A DNA stretch of 64,000 bases. It comes from Rhodoblastus sp963828185 (GTDB lineage: Bacteria; Pseudomonadota; Alphaproteobacteria; Rhizobiales; Beijerinckiaceae). Shown one piece after another: positions 48,363-60,592 of this stretch. Positions within the stretch are counted from its first letter, which is position 1; every line of letters starts with the position of its first letter. The notes under the pieces were generated by a model, which worked only from the letters and a program-made list of their open reading frames with translations, did not search any database and was not told the DNA's origin. The stretch lies in the NCBI GenBank assembly GCA_963828185.1, contig CAWHDV010000008.1:1-64000 (forward strand), read 5' to 3'. The position numbers and the translations under genes were made by a program.

Positions 48363-49781
48363 TCAGCGCGGCAGGTCGCTCGCGCCCATCAGGAACAGGT
48401 CGACCGCGCGGGCGGCCTGGCGGCCCTCGCGGATGGCCCAGACGACGAGCGATTGCCCGCGCCGCATGTCGCCGGCGGCGAACACCTTGTCCACGCTGGT
48501 CTTGTAAGCGTCGGTGTCGGCTTGGACATTTCCGCGGGGATCGAAGGCGACGCCGAGCTCATTCAGCATGCCCTCGTGCAGCGGCGCGACAAAGCCCATG
48601 GCGAGCAGGACGAGATCGGCGCGCAACTCGAATTCGCTGCCGGGGATTTCCTGCATCTTGCCATCGACCCGCACGCAGCGGATCGCCTTGACCGAGCCGT
48701 TGTCGCCAATGATGTCCCTGGTCATGACCGCGAAATCGCGATCCGCGCCTTCCTGGTGCGAGGAGGAGGTGCGCATCTTCAGCGGCCAGTAGGGCCAGGT
48801 CGTCAGCTTGTCTTCCATTTCCGGCGGCTTGGGCATGATTTCGAGCTGCACCACCGACAGCGCGCCCTGGCGCACGGACGTGCCGATGCAGTCGGAGCCG
48901 GTGTCGCCGCCGCCGATCACCACGACATGCTTGCCGGAAGCGAGGATGGGCTCCTCCGGGCCGGCGTTTTCGCGCGAGACGCGGCGGTTCTGCTGCGGCA
49001 AAAAGTCCATGGCGAAATGCACGCCGGACAATTCGCGGCCGGGAACCGGCAGGTCGCGCGGCTTCTCCGAACCGCCGGTCAGGATCACCGCGTCATGGCC
49101 GGCGACGATCTCGGCCGCCGTGCAATCGACGCCGACATTGACGCCATAATGGAAGCTGACGCCTTCCGCCTCCATCTGCGCCACGCGCCGGTCGATCAGC
49201 GCCTTTTCCATCTTGAAGTCGGGAATGCCGTAGCGCAGCAGGCCGCCCGCCTTGGCGTTGCGCTCGTAAAGGTGGACATCGTGGCCGGCGCGCGCCAGTT
49301 GCTGCGCGGCCGCGAGGCCCGCCGGGCCGGAGCCGATGACGGCGACCTTCTTGCCCGACTTCCTCGCCGGCGGCTCGGGGCGCAGCCAGCCGTTCTCCCA
49401 GGCGCGGTCGACGATGGCGCATTCGATCGTCTTGATCGTCACCGGCGTGTTTTCGAGGTTGAGCGTGCAGGACGCCTCGCAGGGAGCCGGGCACACGCGT
49501 CCCGTGAATTCGGGGAAATTATTGGTCGAGTGCAGGTTGCGCGCCGCCTCTTCCCAATCGCCGCGATAAACCAGGTCGTTCCAGTCGGGGATCTGGTTAT
49601 TCACCGGGCAACCGTTATGGCAGAACGGAATGCCGCAATTCATGCAGCGCGCCGCCTGGTCGCGCGTCGCCTCTTCCGACAGCGGAATGACGAATTCGGA
49701 ATAATGCCGGATGCGATCGGCGGCCGGCTTGTACTTGCGGTCCTGCCGATCGATCTCGAGGAAGCCCGTCACCTTTCCCAT
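48363..49781 (-). CDS. gltD: Glutamate synthase (NADPH) small subunit
   Basis: 472 aa. N-terminal Fe-S cysteines (CMNCGIPFCHNGCP), an FAD motif (VAVIGSGPAGLAAAQQLARA) and an NADPH motif (VVVIGGGDTGSDCIGTS) are in the usual order. It passes electrons from NADPH to the large subunit, which makes two glutamates from glutamine and 2-oxoglutarate. It starts one base after the gltB stop, so translation is coupled. Confidence 0.97.
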   Translation of the reverse strand: MGKVTGFLEIDRQDRKYKPAADRIRHYSEFVIPLSEEATRDQAARCMNCGIPFCHNGCPVNNQIPDWNDLVYRGDWEEAARNLHSTNNFPEFTGRVCPAPCEASCTLNLENTPVTIKTIECAIVDRAWENGWLRPEPPARKSGKKVAVIGSGPAGLAAAQQLARAGHDVHLYERNAKAGGLLRYGIPDFKMEKALIDRRVAQMEAEGVSFHYGVNVGVDCTAAEIVAGHDAVILTGGSEKPRDLPVPGRELSGVHFAMDFLPQQNRRVSRENAGPEEPILASGKHVVVIGGGDTGSDCIGTSVRQGALSVVQLEIMPKPPEMEDKLTTWPYWPLKMRTSSSHQEGADRDFAVMTRDIIGDNGSVKAIRCVRVDGKMQEIPGSEFELRADLVLLAMGFVAPLHEGMLNELGVAFDPRGNVQADTDAYKTSVDKVFAAGDMRRGQSLVVWAIREGRQAARAVDLFLMGASDLPR

Positions 49782-49782
49782 G

Positions 49783-54453
<4,671 letters not shown>

Positions 54454-54988
54454 CGAAATGCCTCCGGCCCCGGCGGAAAGCTCGGTCGCGGCATGTTTCG
54501 ACGCGGTCAGATCCGCCTGGGAAGGCGCCGCGCGAAAACCGTCCAACCCTAGCTGCTCGTTCATGGCCTGTTGATCCTGCCCGTTCATATGACCGCAATC
54601 TATCCGAGGCGCCGCCTCTTGACCATGCTCCGCCGGTCGTCGGCCGCCGTGGCGGCGCAAAGCCGGACCGTGGGGCGCTAGACTTGATTTCGGCCGGATT
54701 TGGCGTCCGATGCGGCTAAATGGTCAGCAAGGCTGTCCTATTTATCGGCGCGCGACATTGCCAGATTAGTATCAGCCACACAAGTCGTCATGTTGGCGCA
54801 AACTGGTCGCCAGACGAAAGTTTTTTATTTTTTCTTCGTTCGCGCCGGACGCGGCGCGTCGGGCGCCGGCAGGCGCCGCATTTTTGAGCTTTAGCAGGGC
54901 TTTGGCGCAATTTTCCGCCGCCTTGCGCCGCATTTTTCGGCGATGATCATTTATGGCATAAAGGGAGATGAAGATTCGAGGATGGAAA
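54454..54988. other. Intergenic region between gltB and the secreted proline-rich protein
   Basis: 535 bp. The left ~200 bp are open on the minus strand in frame with gltB but look like untranslated leader. The right part is AT-rich, with long T runs near 54823-54835 and no recognisable gene. A short unassigned transcript ending at the T runs is possible, but the hairpin before them is only 4 bp. Confidence 0.5.
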
Positions 54989-55630
54989 ATGGGTTTCGCG
55001 ACGCGGAAGACTTTTCGGCGGTTCATCCGGATCGCCGCGCCGGCCGGGCTGGCCCTTTGGGCATTGTCTTTCGGCGCGAGCGTCCCGGTTCGCGCGGAGC
55101 CGTTCTTCTTTTTCTGGGACCATCCGGATCGGCCCGACCGGCGCGACGAGCCCGAGCCGGAAGAACGGTCGCTGACCGGGCGACAGGTTCGGTCCATCCT
55201 GGCGCGCGAGGGCGCCCACATGGTCGGCCACCCGCATCTGCGCGGCGACGAATTGATCGCCATCGGCCGCGACCGCGAAGGCGCGCGCAAGAAATTCACC
55301 CTCGACGCGGTCAGCGGCGAGGTGCTCGACGTCGAGCTGATCGCGCCGCCGCCGGAGCGGCGCCGGCTGGAGGAGCCGCGTCGCGACAACCCGGACGATC
55401 TGGCGCCGCCCGATCGCCCGTTGGCGCCGCCCGAACACGCGCCGCATGGCGCCGATGAGGCGCCTGCCGCCGCGCCGGCGCCGCAGCAGGCGCAAAAGCC
55501 GCCACAAAATCCGGCCGTTTCGGCGCCCGCGGCGTCGCAGCCGGCGCAAGATTCGCCCAACTCCGCGCTCAGCCCGATCAAGCCGCTGCATCCGCGTGGC
55601 GCGCCGAAGGTCGAGCCGCTGCCGCAATGA
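54989..55630 (+). CDS. Secreted PepSY-like proline/alanine-rich protein
   Basis: 213 aa. A signal sequence (~10-40, ending VRAEP) is followed by a small PepSY-like domain (~60-115: LTGRQVRSILAREGAHMVGH ... FTLDAVSGEVLDVEL) and a C-terminal half of proline- and alanine-rich disordered sequence. It is probably periplasmic. ATG 54989 has GAGG at ideal spacing; ATG 54968 has its GGGAG directly abutting. No function can be assigned. Confidence 0.78.
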   Translation: MGFATRKTFRRFIRIAAPAGLALWALSFGASVPVRAEPFFFFWDHPDRPDRRDEPEPEERSLTGRQVRSILAREGAHMVGHPHLRGDELIAIGRDREGARKKFTLDAVSGEVLDVELIAPPPERRRLEEPRRDNPDDLAPPDRPLAPPEHAPHGADEAPAAAPAPQQAQKPPQNPAVSAPAASQPAQDSPNSALSPIKPLHPRGAPKVEPLPQ

Positions 55631-55633
55631 GAG

Positions 55634-55655
55634 AACGGGCGCGAAAGCGCCCGTT
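55634..55655. terminator. Hairpin terminator between convergent genes
   Basis: AACGGGCGC (55634-55642) and GCGCCCGTT (55647-55655) form a perfect 9-bp stem with a GAAA tetraloop, four bases after the stop of the secreted protein gene. The T-tract is poor (GGTCTTGCTTG). It probably serves both this gene and hsp20. Confidence 0.75.
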
Positions 55656-55686
55656 GGTCTTGCTTGTTGCTCAGGCGTTTGGCCGG

Positions 55687-56148
55687 TCAGGCCGCCTTGG
55701 CGGGGCTAACCGCACGCGGCGCGCCGCCGATCGGAATTTGGCGCGGCCGTTGCGCCTCCGGAATCTCGCGCACGAGATCGACGTGCAGCAGGCCGTTTTC
55801 CAGACGCGCGCCCGTGACCTGGACGTGGTCGGCCAGTTGGAAGCGCCGCTCGAAAGCGCGCGCGGCAATGCCCTGGTAGAGCATTTCCGTGGCTTCGCCC
55901 TCGTTGCGCTGTTCCTTCGCGCCCTTGATGGTCAGGGCGTTCTCGCGCGATTCGATCGACAATTCGCTCTCGCCGAAGCCGGCGACGGCCAGGGTCAGCC
56001 GATAGGCGTTTTCGCCGGTCCGCTCGATATTGTAGGGCGGATAGGCGACAGCCGAGGCTTCCTGGCCGCCGGCCTGGTCGAGCAGCGAAAACAGCCGGTC
56101 GAAGCCGATGGTGGAGCGATAAAGGGGAGACAGATCATATTGACGCAT
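55687..56148 (-). CDS. Small heat-shock protein Hsp20 (IbpA-like)
   Basis: 153 aa. The N-terminus YDLSPLYRSTIGFDRLFSLL is typical of class A rhizobial sHsps. The alpha-crystallin domain runs ~45-130 (YNIERTGENAYRLTLAVAGF; RAFERRFQLADHVQVTGARL) and the C-terminal IPI-type anchor is IPIG. It holds unfolded proteins for refolding. GGAGGATATGCC precedes the ATG, and an RpoH promoter lies upstream with an ~80-nt leader that may fold as a ROSE-like thermosensor. Confidence 0.95.
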   Translation of the reverse strand: MRQYDLSPLYRSTIGFDRLFSLLDQAGGQEASAVAYPPYNIERTGENAYRLTLAVAGFGESELSIESRENALTIKGAKEQRNEGEATEMLYQGIAARAFERRFQLADHVQVTGARLENGLLHVDLVREIPEAQRPRQIPIGGAPRAVSPAKAA

Positions 56149-56236
56149 GGCATATCCTCCAATTGAAGCGACATGCGGCGGGATCGAAGCCATTCGAGCC
56201 ACCGGTGAGCGCGTCCGACATCGGCCCGCGCTGCAA

Positions 56237-56267
56237 CGGAAATAGGCGCCCGCGAATTGTTTTCAAG
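56237..56267 (-). promoter_or_regulatory. RpoH (sigma-32) heat-shock promoter of hsp20
   Basis: On the minus strand CTTG (56267-56264) is followed after exactly 17 bp by CCTATTTCCG (56246-56237). This matches at every fixed position the alphaproteobacterial RpoH consensus CTTG-N17/18-CYTATNTNNG (known from Bradyrhizobium). It places the transcript start about 80 nt before the hsp20 ATG. Confidence 0.8.
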
Positions 56268-56328
56268 GTTTTTCGCGCGCGAAGAATGTGTTGACGGCGA
56301 GGGGTGACGAATTTCAAATGGCCGCGAT

Positions 56329-57315
56329 ATGCAACTGATCGACACGCCCGCCAATCCCTGTCCGCCCGGCGCCAATATCGTCGGCCTGCGCGCGGCCGAC
56401 GGCATGGAATTGCGCGCCGCCTACTGGCGCCCGGAAGGGGTTCCGCGCGGCACGGTGGCGTTGATCCAGGGCCGCGCCGAATTCATCGAGAAATATTTCG
56501 AGGTGATCGGCGAATTGCTGTCGCGCGGCTTTGTCGTCGCGAGTTTCGACTGGCGCGGGCAGGGCCTGTCGCAGCGCCTGCTGCGCAACAAGGCCAAGGG
56601 CCATGTGCCGCGCGCCACTGATTACCGGCTCGACCTCGACGCCTTCATTCGCCAGCTTCTCGACACCGACTGCCCAAAGCCCTGGTTCGTCCTGGCGCAT
56701 TCGATGGGCGCGGCGGCGACGCTGGATTATCTTGGCTCGGTCGCCGCGCCCTTCGCCCGCATGGTCGGCGTCGCCCCCATGCTCGGCCTCAATGATTTCG
56801 CCGGCTCTGGGACGGCGCGCCACATCGCGTCCGGGCTGCATACGCTGGGCATGGGGCGGATGTTCATCCCCGGCGGCAGCCCGCGCACGCTGGTGGAAAA
56901 GCCGTTCGAGGGCAATATCCTGACCGGCGACCCCAGGCGTTTCAGCCGCTCGACGGAGATCATCGCGCTCGCGCCGGCGCTGGGCATCGGCGATCCCACC
57001 ATCGGCTGGATCAACGCCGCCTACGGCCTGATGGACAGGCTGAACGCGCCCGGTTTTTCGGAGAAAATCCGCACGCCGACGCTGTTGCTGGCGGCGGGCG
57101 CCGACCGCCTGGTTTCAAGCGTGGCGGTCGAGCATTTCGCCAAAAAACTGAAAAACGCCGATTGCCTCGTGCTGGCGGGCTCGCGTCACGAAATCATGAT
57201 GGAGCGCGCGGAAATCAGGGCGAAATTCTGGGCCGCCTTCGACGCTTTTGTCCCCGGCGACGCGTTCTTGCACCGCGCCGAGAATTTTGAGGGGGCGGGC
57301 GAGGGGGCGCCGTGA
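56329..57315 (+). CDS. Alpha/beta hydrolase (lysophospholipase/monoacylglycerol lipase-like)
   Basis: 328 aa, Hydrolase_4 family. The nucleophile elbow is AHSMGA (Ser), the acid is Asp in AAGADRLVS and the base is His in GSRHEIMME. The pattern IQGRAEFIEKYFEVIGELLS and FDWRGQGLS is typical of PldB/lysophospholipase-like proteins in this order. It is cytoplasmic (no signal). It stands alone, divergent from hsp20. Confidence 0.9.
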   Translation: MQLIDTPANPCPPGANIVGLRAADGMELRAAYWRPEGVPRGTVALIQGRAEFIEKYFEVIGELLSRGFVVASFDWRGQGLSQRLLRNKAKGHVPRATDYRLDLDAFIRQLLDTDCPKPWFVLAHSMGAAATLDYLGSVAAPFARMVGVAPMLGLNDFAGSGTARHIASGLHTLGMGRMFIPGGSPRTLVEKPFEGNILTGDPRRFSRSTEIIALAPALGIGDPTIGWINAAYGLMDRLNAPGFSEKIRTPTLLLAAGADRLVSSVAVEHFAKKLKNADCLVLAGSRHEIMMERAEIRAKFWAAFDAFVPGDAFLHRAENFEGAGEGAP

Positions 57316-57474
57316 GGGGAAGGTTGCGATGCGGCGTCGTCAAATATTCGTGACCGCAATTCGATCCAGTCCCCGCGTTCCTGTCACTCGGGGCGTTACG
57401 AGCCATGCAATTAAGGTGGCGATTCGAATCGCAAACTTGAAAACGAGCGCCTGAAACCTACTCCTGATCCACCC

Positions 57475-58278
57475 TCACCCCGTCGCTTTCAACGCCTCCA
57501 GCGCCTGTTCATGCACGCGCTTGTCGCCGGCGGCGACGATGGCGCCGCCTTTCGAGGGGTCGCCGCCGTCCCAGGTGGTCACGATCCCGCCGGCGCCCTC
57601 GACGATCGGGATCAGCGCGACAATGTCATAGGCGTTCAGCCCCGCCTCGACCACCAGATCGACATGGCCGGCGGCCAGCATGCAGTAAGCGTAGCAATCG
57701 CCGCCGTAGCGCACGAGCCGCGTCTTCCCCTCCAGAGCGTCGTAGCGCGGGCGCAATGCCTCGGGAATGAGCTTGGGCGAAGTGGTCATCAGCGTGGCAC
57801 GGTCGAGATCGGCGCAGGCGCGGGTCATCAGCTTGCGCGTCGTCGGCGCTCCGTCGGGGCCGCGTCCGGTCCAATGCGCCGCGCGCCCGTCGCCATAAAA
57901 TTTTTCGCGCGTAAAGGGCTGGTGCATGAGGCCGTAGCAGGGCGCGCCGCGGTGCAGCAGGCCGATCAGCGTGCCCCACAGCGGCAGGCCGGAAATAAAG
58001 CTCTTGGTGCCGTCGATCGGATCGAGCACCCAGACATATTCGGATTGCGATTCGTGATCGCCGAATTCCTCGCCGACCACGCCATGGCTGGGAAAAGTTT
58101 CGCCGATCAGCCGGCGCATCGCGGTTTCGGCCGCCCGGTCGGCCTCGGTCACCGGATCGAAGGCGCCGCCGGCGGATTTGTCCTCCATGGCGAAGGACCC
58201 GCGGAAGAAGGGCATGATCGCCTCGCCCGAGACCTTGGCCAGCCGTTCAACGAAAGGGACGAAATCGACCGCCGTCAT
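57475..58278 (-). CDS. Inositol monophosphatase family phosphatase (histidinol-phosphatase HisN-like)
   Basis: 267 aa. Metal-binding motifs are complete: GEEFG (Glu70/71), DPIDGTKSF (Asp86, Asp89) and the C-terminal NAYDIVALIPIVEGAGG. Members with ISGLPLWGTLIGLL and YDIVALIPIVEGAGG-type signatures are usually histidinol-phosphate phosphatases. SuhB/inositol phosphatase activity is the alternative. GGGGAG precedes the ATG at 58278. A suhB/mmgR-type small RNA is encoded just upstream on the opposite strand. Confidence 0.88.
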   Translation of the reverse strand: MTAVDFVPFVERLAKVSGEAIMPFFRGSFAMEDKSAGGAFDPVTEADRAAETAMRRLIGETFPSHGVVGEEFGDHESQSEYVWVLDPIDGTKSFISGLPLWGTLIGLLHRGAPCYGLMHQPFTREKFYGDGRAAHWTGRGPDGAPTTRKLMTRACADLDRATLMTTSPKLIPEALRPRYDALEGKTRLVRYGGDCYAYCMLAAGHVDLVVEAGLNAYDIVALIPIVEGAGGIVTTWDGGDPSKGGAIVAAGDKRVHEQALEALKATG

Positions 58279-58508
58279 GCACGCTGCTCCCCGCGTTTCG
58301 CCAGCTTTTTTTTGCTGCGGCGAATGACCCGACAAATGACACGATCCGCCCGACAAGACCAGCCCCGCTCCTGCTTGCCTTGCCTTTGTTGCATTCGTGC
58401 AACGACGGTGCTGCAAAAGCGCCATGACGCCCGAAAGGCGCCGTCCGAGCCGGCGTAGTCACTGAAATATCATGGACTTGTATTAATTTTGCTAAATTGC
58501 GGAAATTC

Positions 58509-58537
58509 TTGCTTTTTGTGCGTCGCAACGGCATAAT
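58509..58537 (+). promoter_or_regulatory. Sigma-70-like promoter of the MmgR/suhB-type small RNA
   Basis: TTGCTT at 58509-58514 and CATAAT at 58532-58537 are separated by 17 bp. The transcript would start near 58544, giving an RNA of about 85-90 nt up to the terminator T-run. Confidence 0.5.
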
Positions 58538-58543
58538 CATGCG

Positions 58544-58632
58544 GTGCGGTATTGATTTATCGCATATGCCCTCCTTGGGCGTTTCCTCCCTAGACTTGGG
58601 CCGCTGACATTCGTGTTGGCGGTCTTTTTTTT
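58544..58632 (+). ncRNA. mmgR: Small RNA of the suhB / MmgR (alpha-r8) family
   Basis: The stretch CTCCTTGGGCGTTTCCTCCC, then TAGACTTGGGCCGC, includes the UUUCCUCCCU core I recall as the conserved unpaired element of Rfam suhB/MmgR. It ends in a rho-independent terminator: CCGCTGACA (58601-58609) pairs with TGTTGGCGG (58614-58622) around a TTCG loop, followed by T8 at 58625-58632. In Sinorhizobium, MmgR limits polyhydroxybutyrate storage. The family was named for lying next to suhB-type genes, as here. The 5' end is inferred from the promoter. Confidence 0.72.
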
Positions 58633-58658
58633 GCGTTGCGGGCAATCGCCTGCGTTAT

Positions 58659-59576
58659 TCATTCCGCCGCCAGCGGCCAATGCGCGCCGGGCAATTCCCG
58701 GCCGGGCGCGATCGCGGCGATCAGCCGGGTCATGTCGTCTTTCACGCGGGCGTAATCGGCGCCCGGTTCGAGCGTCTTTTCATCGAGATAGAGCGCGCGG
58801 TTGATTTCGATCTGCACGGCGTGGCGATTGCGCGAGCGCGCCGCATAATTCTCGGTGATATAGCCGCCGGCATAGGGCTTGTTGCGCGCGACGCGGTAGC
58901 CCATCCCCGACAGAAGCGAATGAATCCGGTGTGACAGGGCCGCTTCGCAGCTTGCGCCGTGGCGGTCGCCGATGACGATGTCGGCGGCGATCGGCTCGTA
59001 GGGGCGGCGCTGATCGCCGGTCGGCATCCGCGACGGCATGGAATGGCAGTCGACGAGGATCGCGCCGCCGAATTTTTGCGCCGTGCGCTCGAGCAGAGTC
59101 TCGAGCGCGGCGTGGTAGGGCCTGTAGTATGTTTCGATCCGCGCCAGACCCTCGGCGAGGGGAATGCGCTCGCGGTAAATGGCTTGCCCCTCGGCGACGA
59201 CGCGGGCGATCGTGCCCAGGCCGCTGGCGACGCGGAGCGAGCGCGCGTTGGCGAAGGCGGGCAGGGGCTCGGCGAAAAGTTTTGGGTCGAGCTCAACGGG
59301 CTCGCGGTTGACGTCGATAAAGGCGCGCGGGTAGTTGGCGCGCAACAGAGGCGCGCCATGGGCGGGCGCGGCGGCGAAAAGGTCGTCCACCGCGACATCT
59401 TCCGAACTGCGGAGTGCGCGCAGGTCGAGGCGCGAGGCGGCCAGAAATTCCGGCGGATAGAATTTTCCCGAATGCGGCGATGAAAAGATCAGCGGCGAGG
59501 CGAGGCGCGACGGCTCGATCGTCTCGCAGGGCGGCGGCGCGCCTTCCTGATCTCTGCCCGAGGAAAACGCCTGCAT
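58659..59576 (-). CDS. N-formylglutamate amidohydrolase
   Basis: 305 aa, FGase family. The opening FSSPHSGKFYPPEF, the motif LRANYPRAFIDVNREPVELD, the metal/catalytic region ILVDCHSMPSRM and VIGDRHGASC, and NKPYAGGYITENYAARSRNR are all characteristic. It hydrolyses N-formylglutamate to glutamate and formate in histidine breakdown, or acts on related amides. The ATG at 59576 was preferred to 59693, which adds an arginine-rich leader. The placing before cpdR and tRNA-Val is a familiar gene order in this group. Confidence 0.9.
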   Translation of the reverse strand: MQAFSSGRDQEGAPPPCETIEPSRLASPLIFSSPHSGKFYPPEFLAASRLDLRALRSSEDVAVDDLFAAAPAHGAPLLRANYPRAFIDVNREPVELDPKLFAEPLPAFANARSLRVASGLGTIARVVAEGQAIYRERIPLAEGLARIETYYRPYHAALETLLERTAQKFGGAILVDCHSMPSRMPTGDQRRPYEPIAADIVIGDRHGASCEAALSHRIHSLLSGMGYRVARNKPYAGGYITENYAARSRNRHAVQIEINRALYLDEKTLEPGADYARVKDDMTRLIAAIAPGRELPGAHWPLAAE

Positions 59577-59823
59577 CGCCCTGTTCGGCTCCGGTCCCGA
59601 TTCGCGTCCGCCATCGCACAAATGTCGGGATTGCCGCGCAATCTGCTGATCATCACGGGAGCTAGCATGACGCCGAGGCGATCTTTTGTCCACAAGCCCG
59701 ATTTTTTTGCGGATTTCCGCTCAAATTTCAGGCGTCGGGATTAACTCTGTTGCGAACTTCGCGATTATTCACCTGTTTTTTACCACGATGGGTCTTTATC
59801 GGAAGGGCAAGAACGAGGGCGCC

Positions 59824-60204
59824 ATGAACGAACAAATTGATCAATCGGTAAAGATCCTGCTGGCGGAAGACGATAACGACATGCGTCGCTTCCTGGTCAA
59901 GGCGCTGCAGAACGCAGGCTATGCCGTGGTGTCCTTCGACAACGGCCTCGCCGCTTACAACCGGCTGCGCGAAGAGCCGTTCGAACTGCTTCTTACCGAC
60001 ATCGTCATGCCGGAAATGGATGGCATTGAGCTGGCCCGCCGCGCCACCGAACTCGATCCAGACATCAAGGTGATGTTCATCACCGGCTTCGCGGCGGTCG
60101 CGCTGAACCCCGACAACCACGCGCCGCGCCAGGCGAAAATCCTGTCGAAACCCTTCCATCTGAAGGATCTCGTCAACGAAGTGACGCGTCTTCTCGCCGC
60201 CTGA
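59824..60204 (+). CDS. cpdR: Cell-cycle response regulator CpdR
   Basis: 126 aa receiver-only protein. Phosphoacceptor Asp59 (LLLTDIVMPEMDGIELARRA), acidic AEDDND at ~15-19, Thr in MFITGFAAVALNP and Lys in ILSKPFHLKDLV match CpdR closely. Unphosphorylated CpdR brings ClpXP and substrates such as CtrA or PdeA to the pole. The CckA-ChpT relay phosphorylates it. GAGGGCGCC precedes the ATG; the upstream in-frame ATG at 59686 is not used in homologues. Confidence 0.95.
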   Translation: MNEQIDQSVKILLAEDDNDMRRFLVKALQNAGYAVVSFDNGLAAYNRLREEPFELLLTDIVMPEMDGIELARRATELDPDIKVMFITGFAAVALNPDNHAPRQAKILSKPFHLKDLVNEVTRLLAA

Positions 60205-60214
60205 AGCGGCGAAT

Positions 60215-60241
60215 GCGCTTTAGCCGCAAGCGCGGCGATTT
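60215..60241 (+). terminator. Weak hairpin after cpdR
   Basis: GCGCTT (60215-60220) and AAGCGC (60228-60233) pair around a 7-nt loop, followed by GGCGATTTTCC. The T-run is short, so it is a weak terminator at best. Confidence 0.4.
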
Positions 60242-60257
60242 TCCTGCCTCGGACGGC

Positions 60258-60286
60258 TTGCGCCCGCTGCCGCAAGCCGATATACA
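60258..60286 (+). promoter_or_regulatory. Sigma-70 promoter of tRNA-Val
   Basis: TTGCGC at 60258-60263 and TATACA at 60281-60286 with a 17-bp spacer, placing the start about 35 bp before the mature tRNA. Confidence 0.6.
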
Positions 60287-60328
60287 CCCTCCACCCTTGA
60301 CGGGCCGGTTGCAGATTTGGCCGGTTTC

Positions 60329-60403
<75 letters not shown>

Positions 60404-60406
60404 TTC

Positions 60407-60457
60407 CGAAAGCCCTGGAAACGCTGGATTGCCAGCTTCCAGGGCTTTCGCTTTTTT
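60407..60457 (+). terminator. Rho-independent terminator after tRNA-Val
   Basis: A 14-bp stem (60407-60420 with 60437-60450) continues into a 5-bp inner stem GCTGG/CCAGC with an ATTG loop, followed by T6 at 60452-60457. Confidence 0.92.
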
Positions 60458-60507
60458 GGGCCGGCTTTCTGGCGCCTCCCAGGCACAACTGATTCTTAGC
60501 AAATGCA

Positions 60508-60543
60508 CGTTAAGGTTGCCGTCGAGATCAAGCGAACTTAACG
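60508..60543. promoter_or_regulatory. Spaced inverted repeat upstream of the glucan synthase operon
   Basis: CGTTAAG (60508-60514) and CTTAACG (60537-60543) are exact inverted copies 22 bp apart, ending 49 bp before the HlyD-like gene. It may be a binding site for a dimer or for looping; no known regulator is recognised. Confidence 0.35.
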
Positions 60544-60592
60544 ACGCGACCCTGGACCGGGGCCGTGTGCGTTGCTGGGAATTGGGGCTTTC

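Noticed and set aside
54454..54588. Longer N-terminus for GltB starting at 54588
   Set aside because: The ATG at 54453 has GGAGG at seven bases and gives an ordinary propeptide; the longer version adds 45 low-conservation residues with a weak ribosome site.
54700..54894. Short + strand open frame before the secreted protein gene
   Set aside because: No ribosome site, no codon bias and a poly-aromatic translation of a T-rich stretch; treated as non-coding.
58279..58508. Additional gene upstream of the hisN-like phosphatase
   Set aside because: Open frames here are short, without ribosome sites; the region serves as promoter and leader between hisN and the small RNA.
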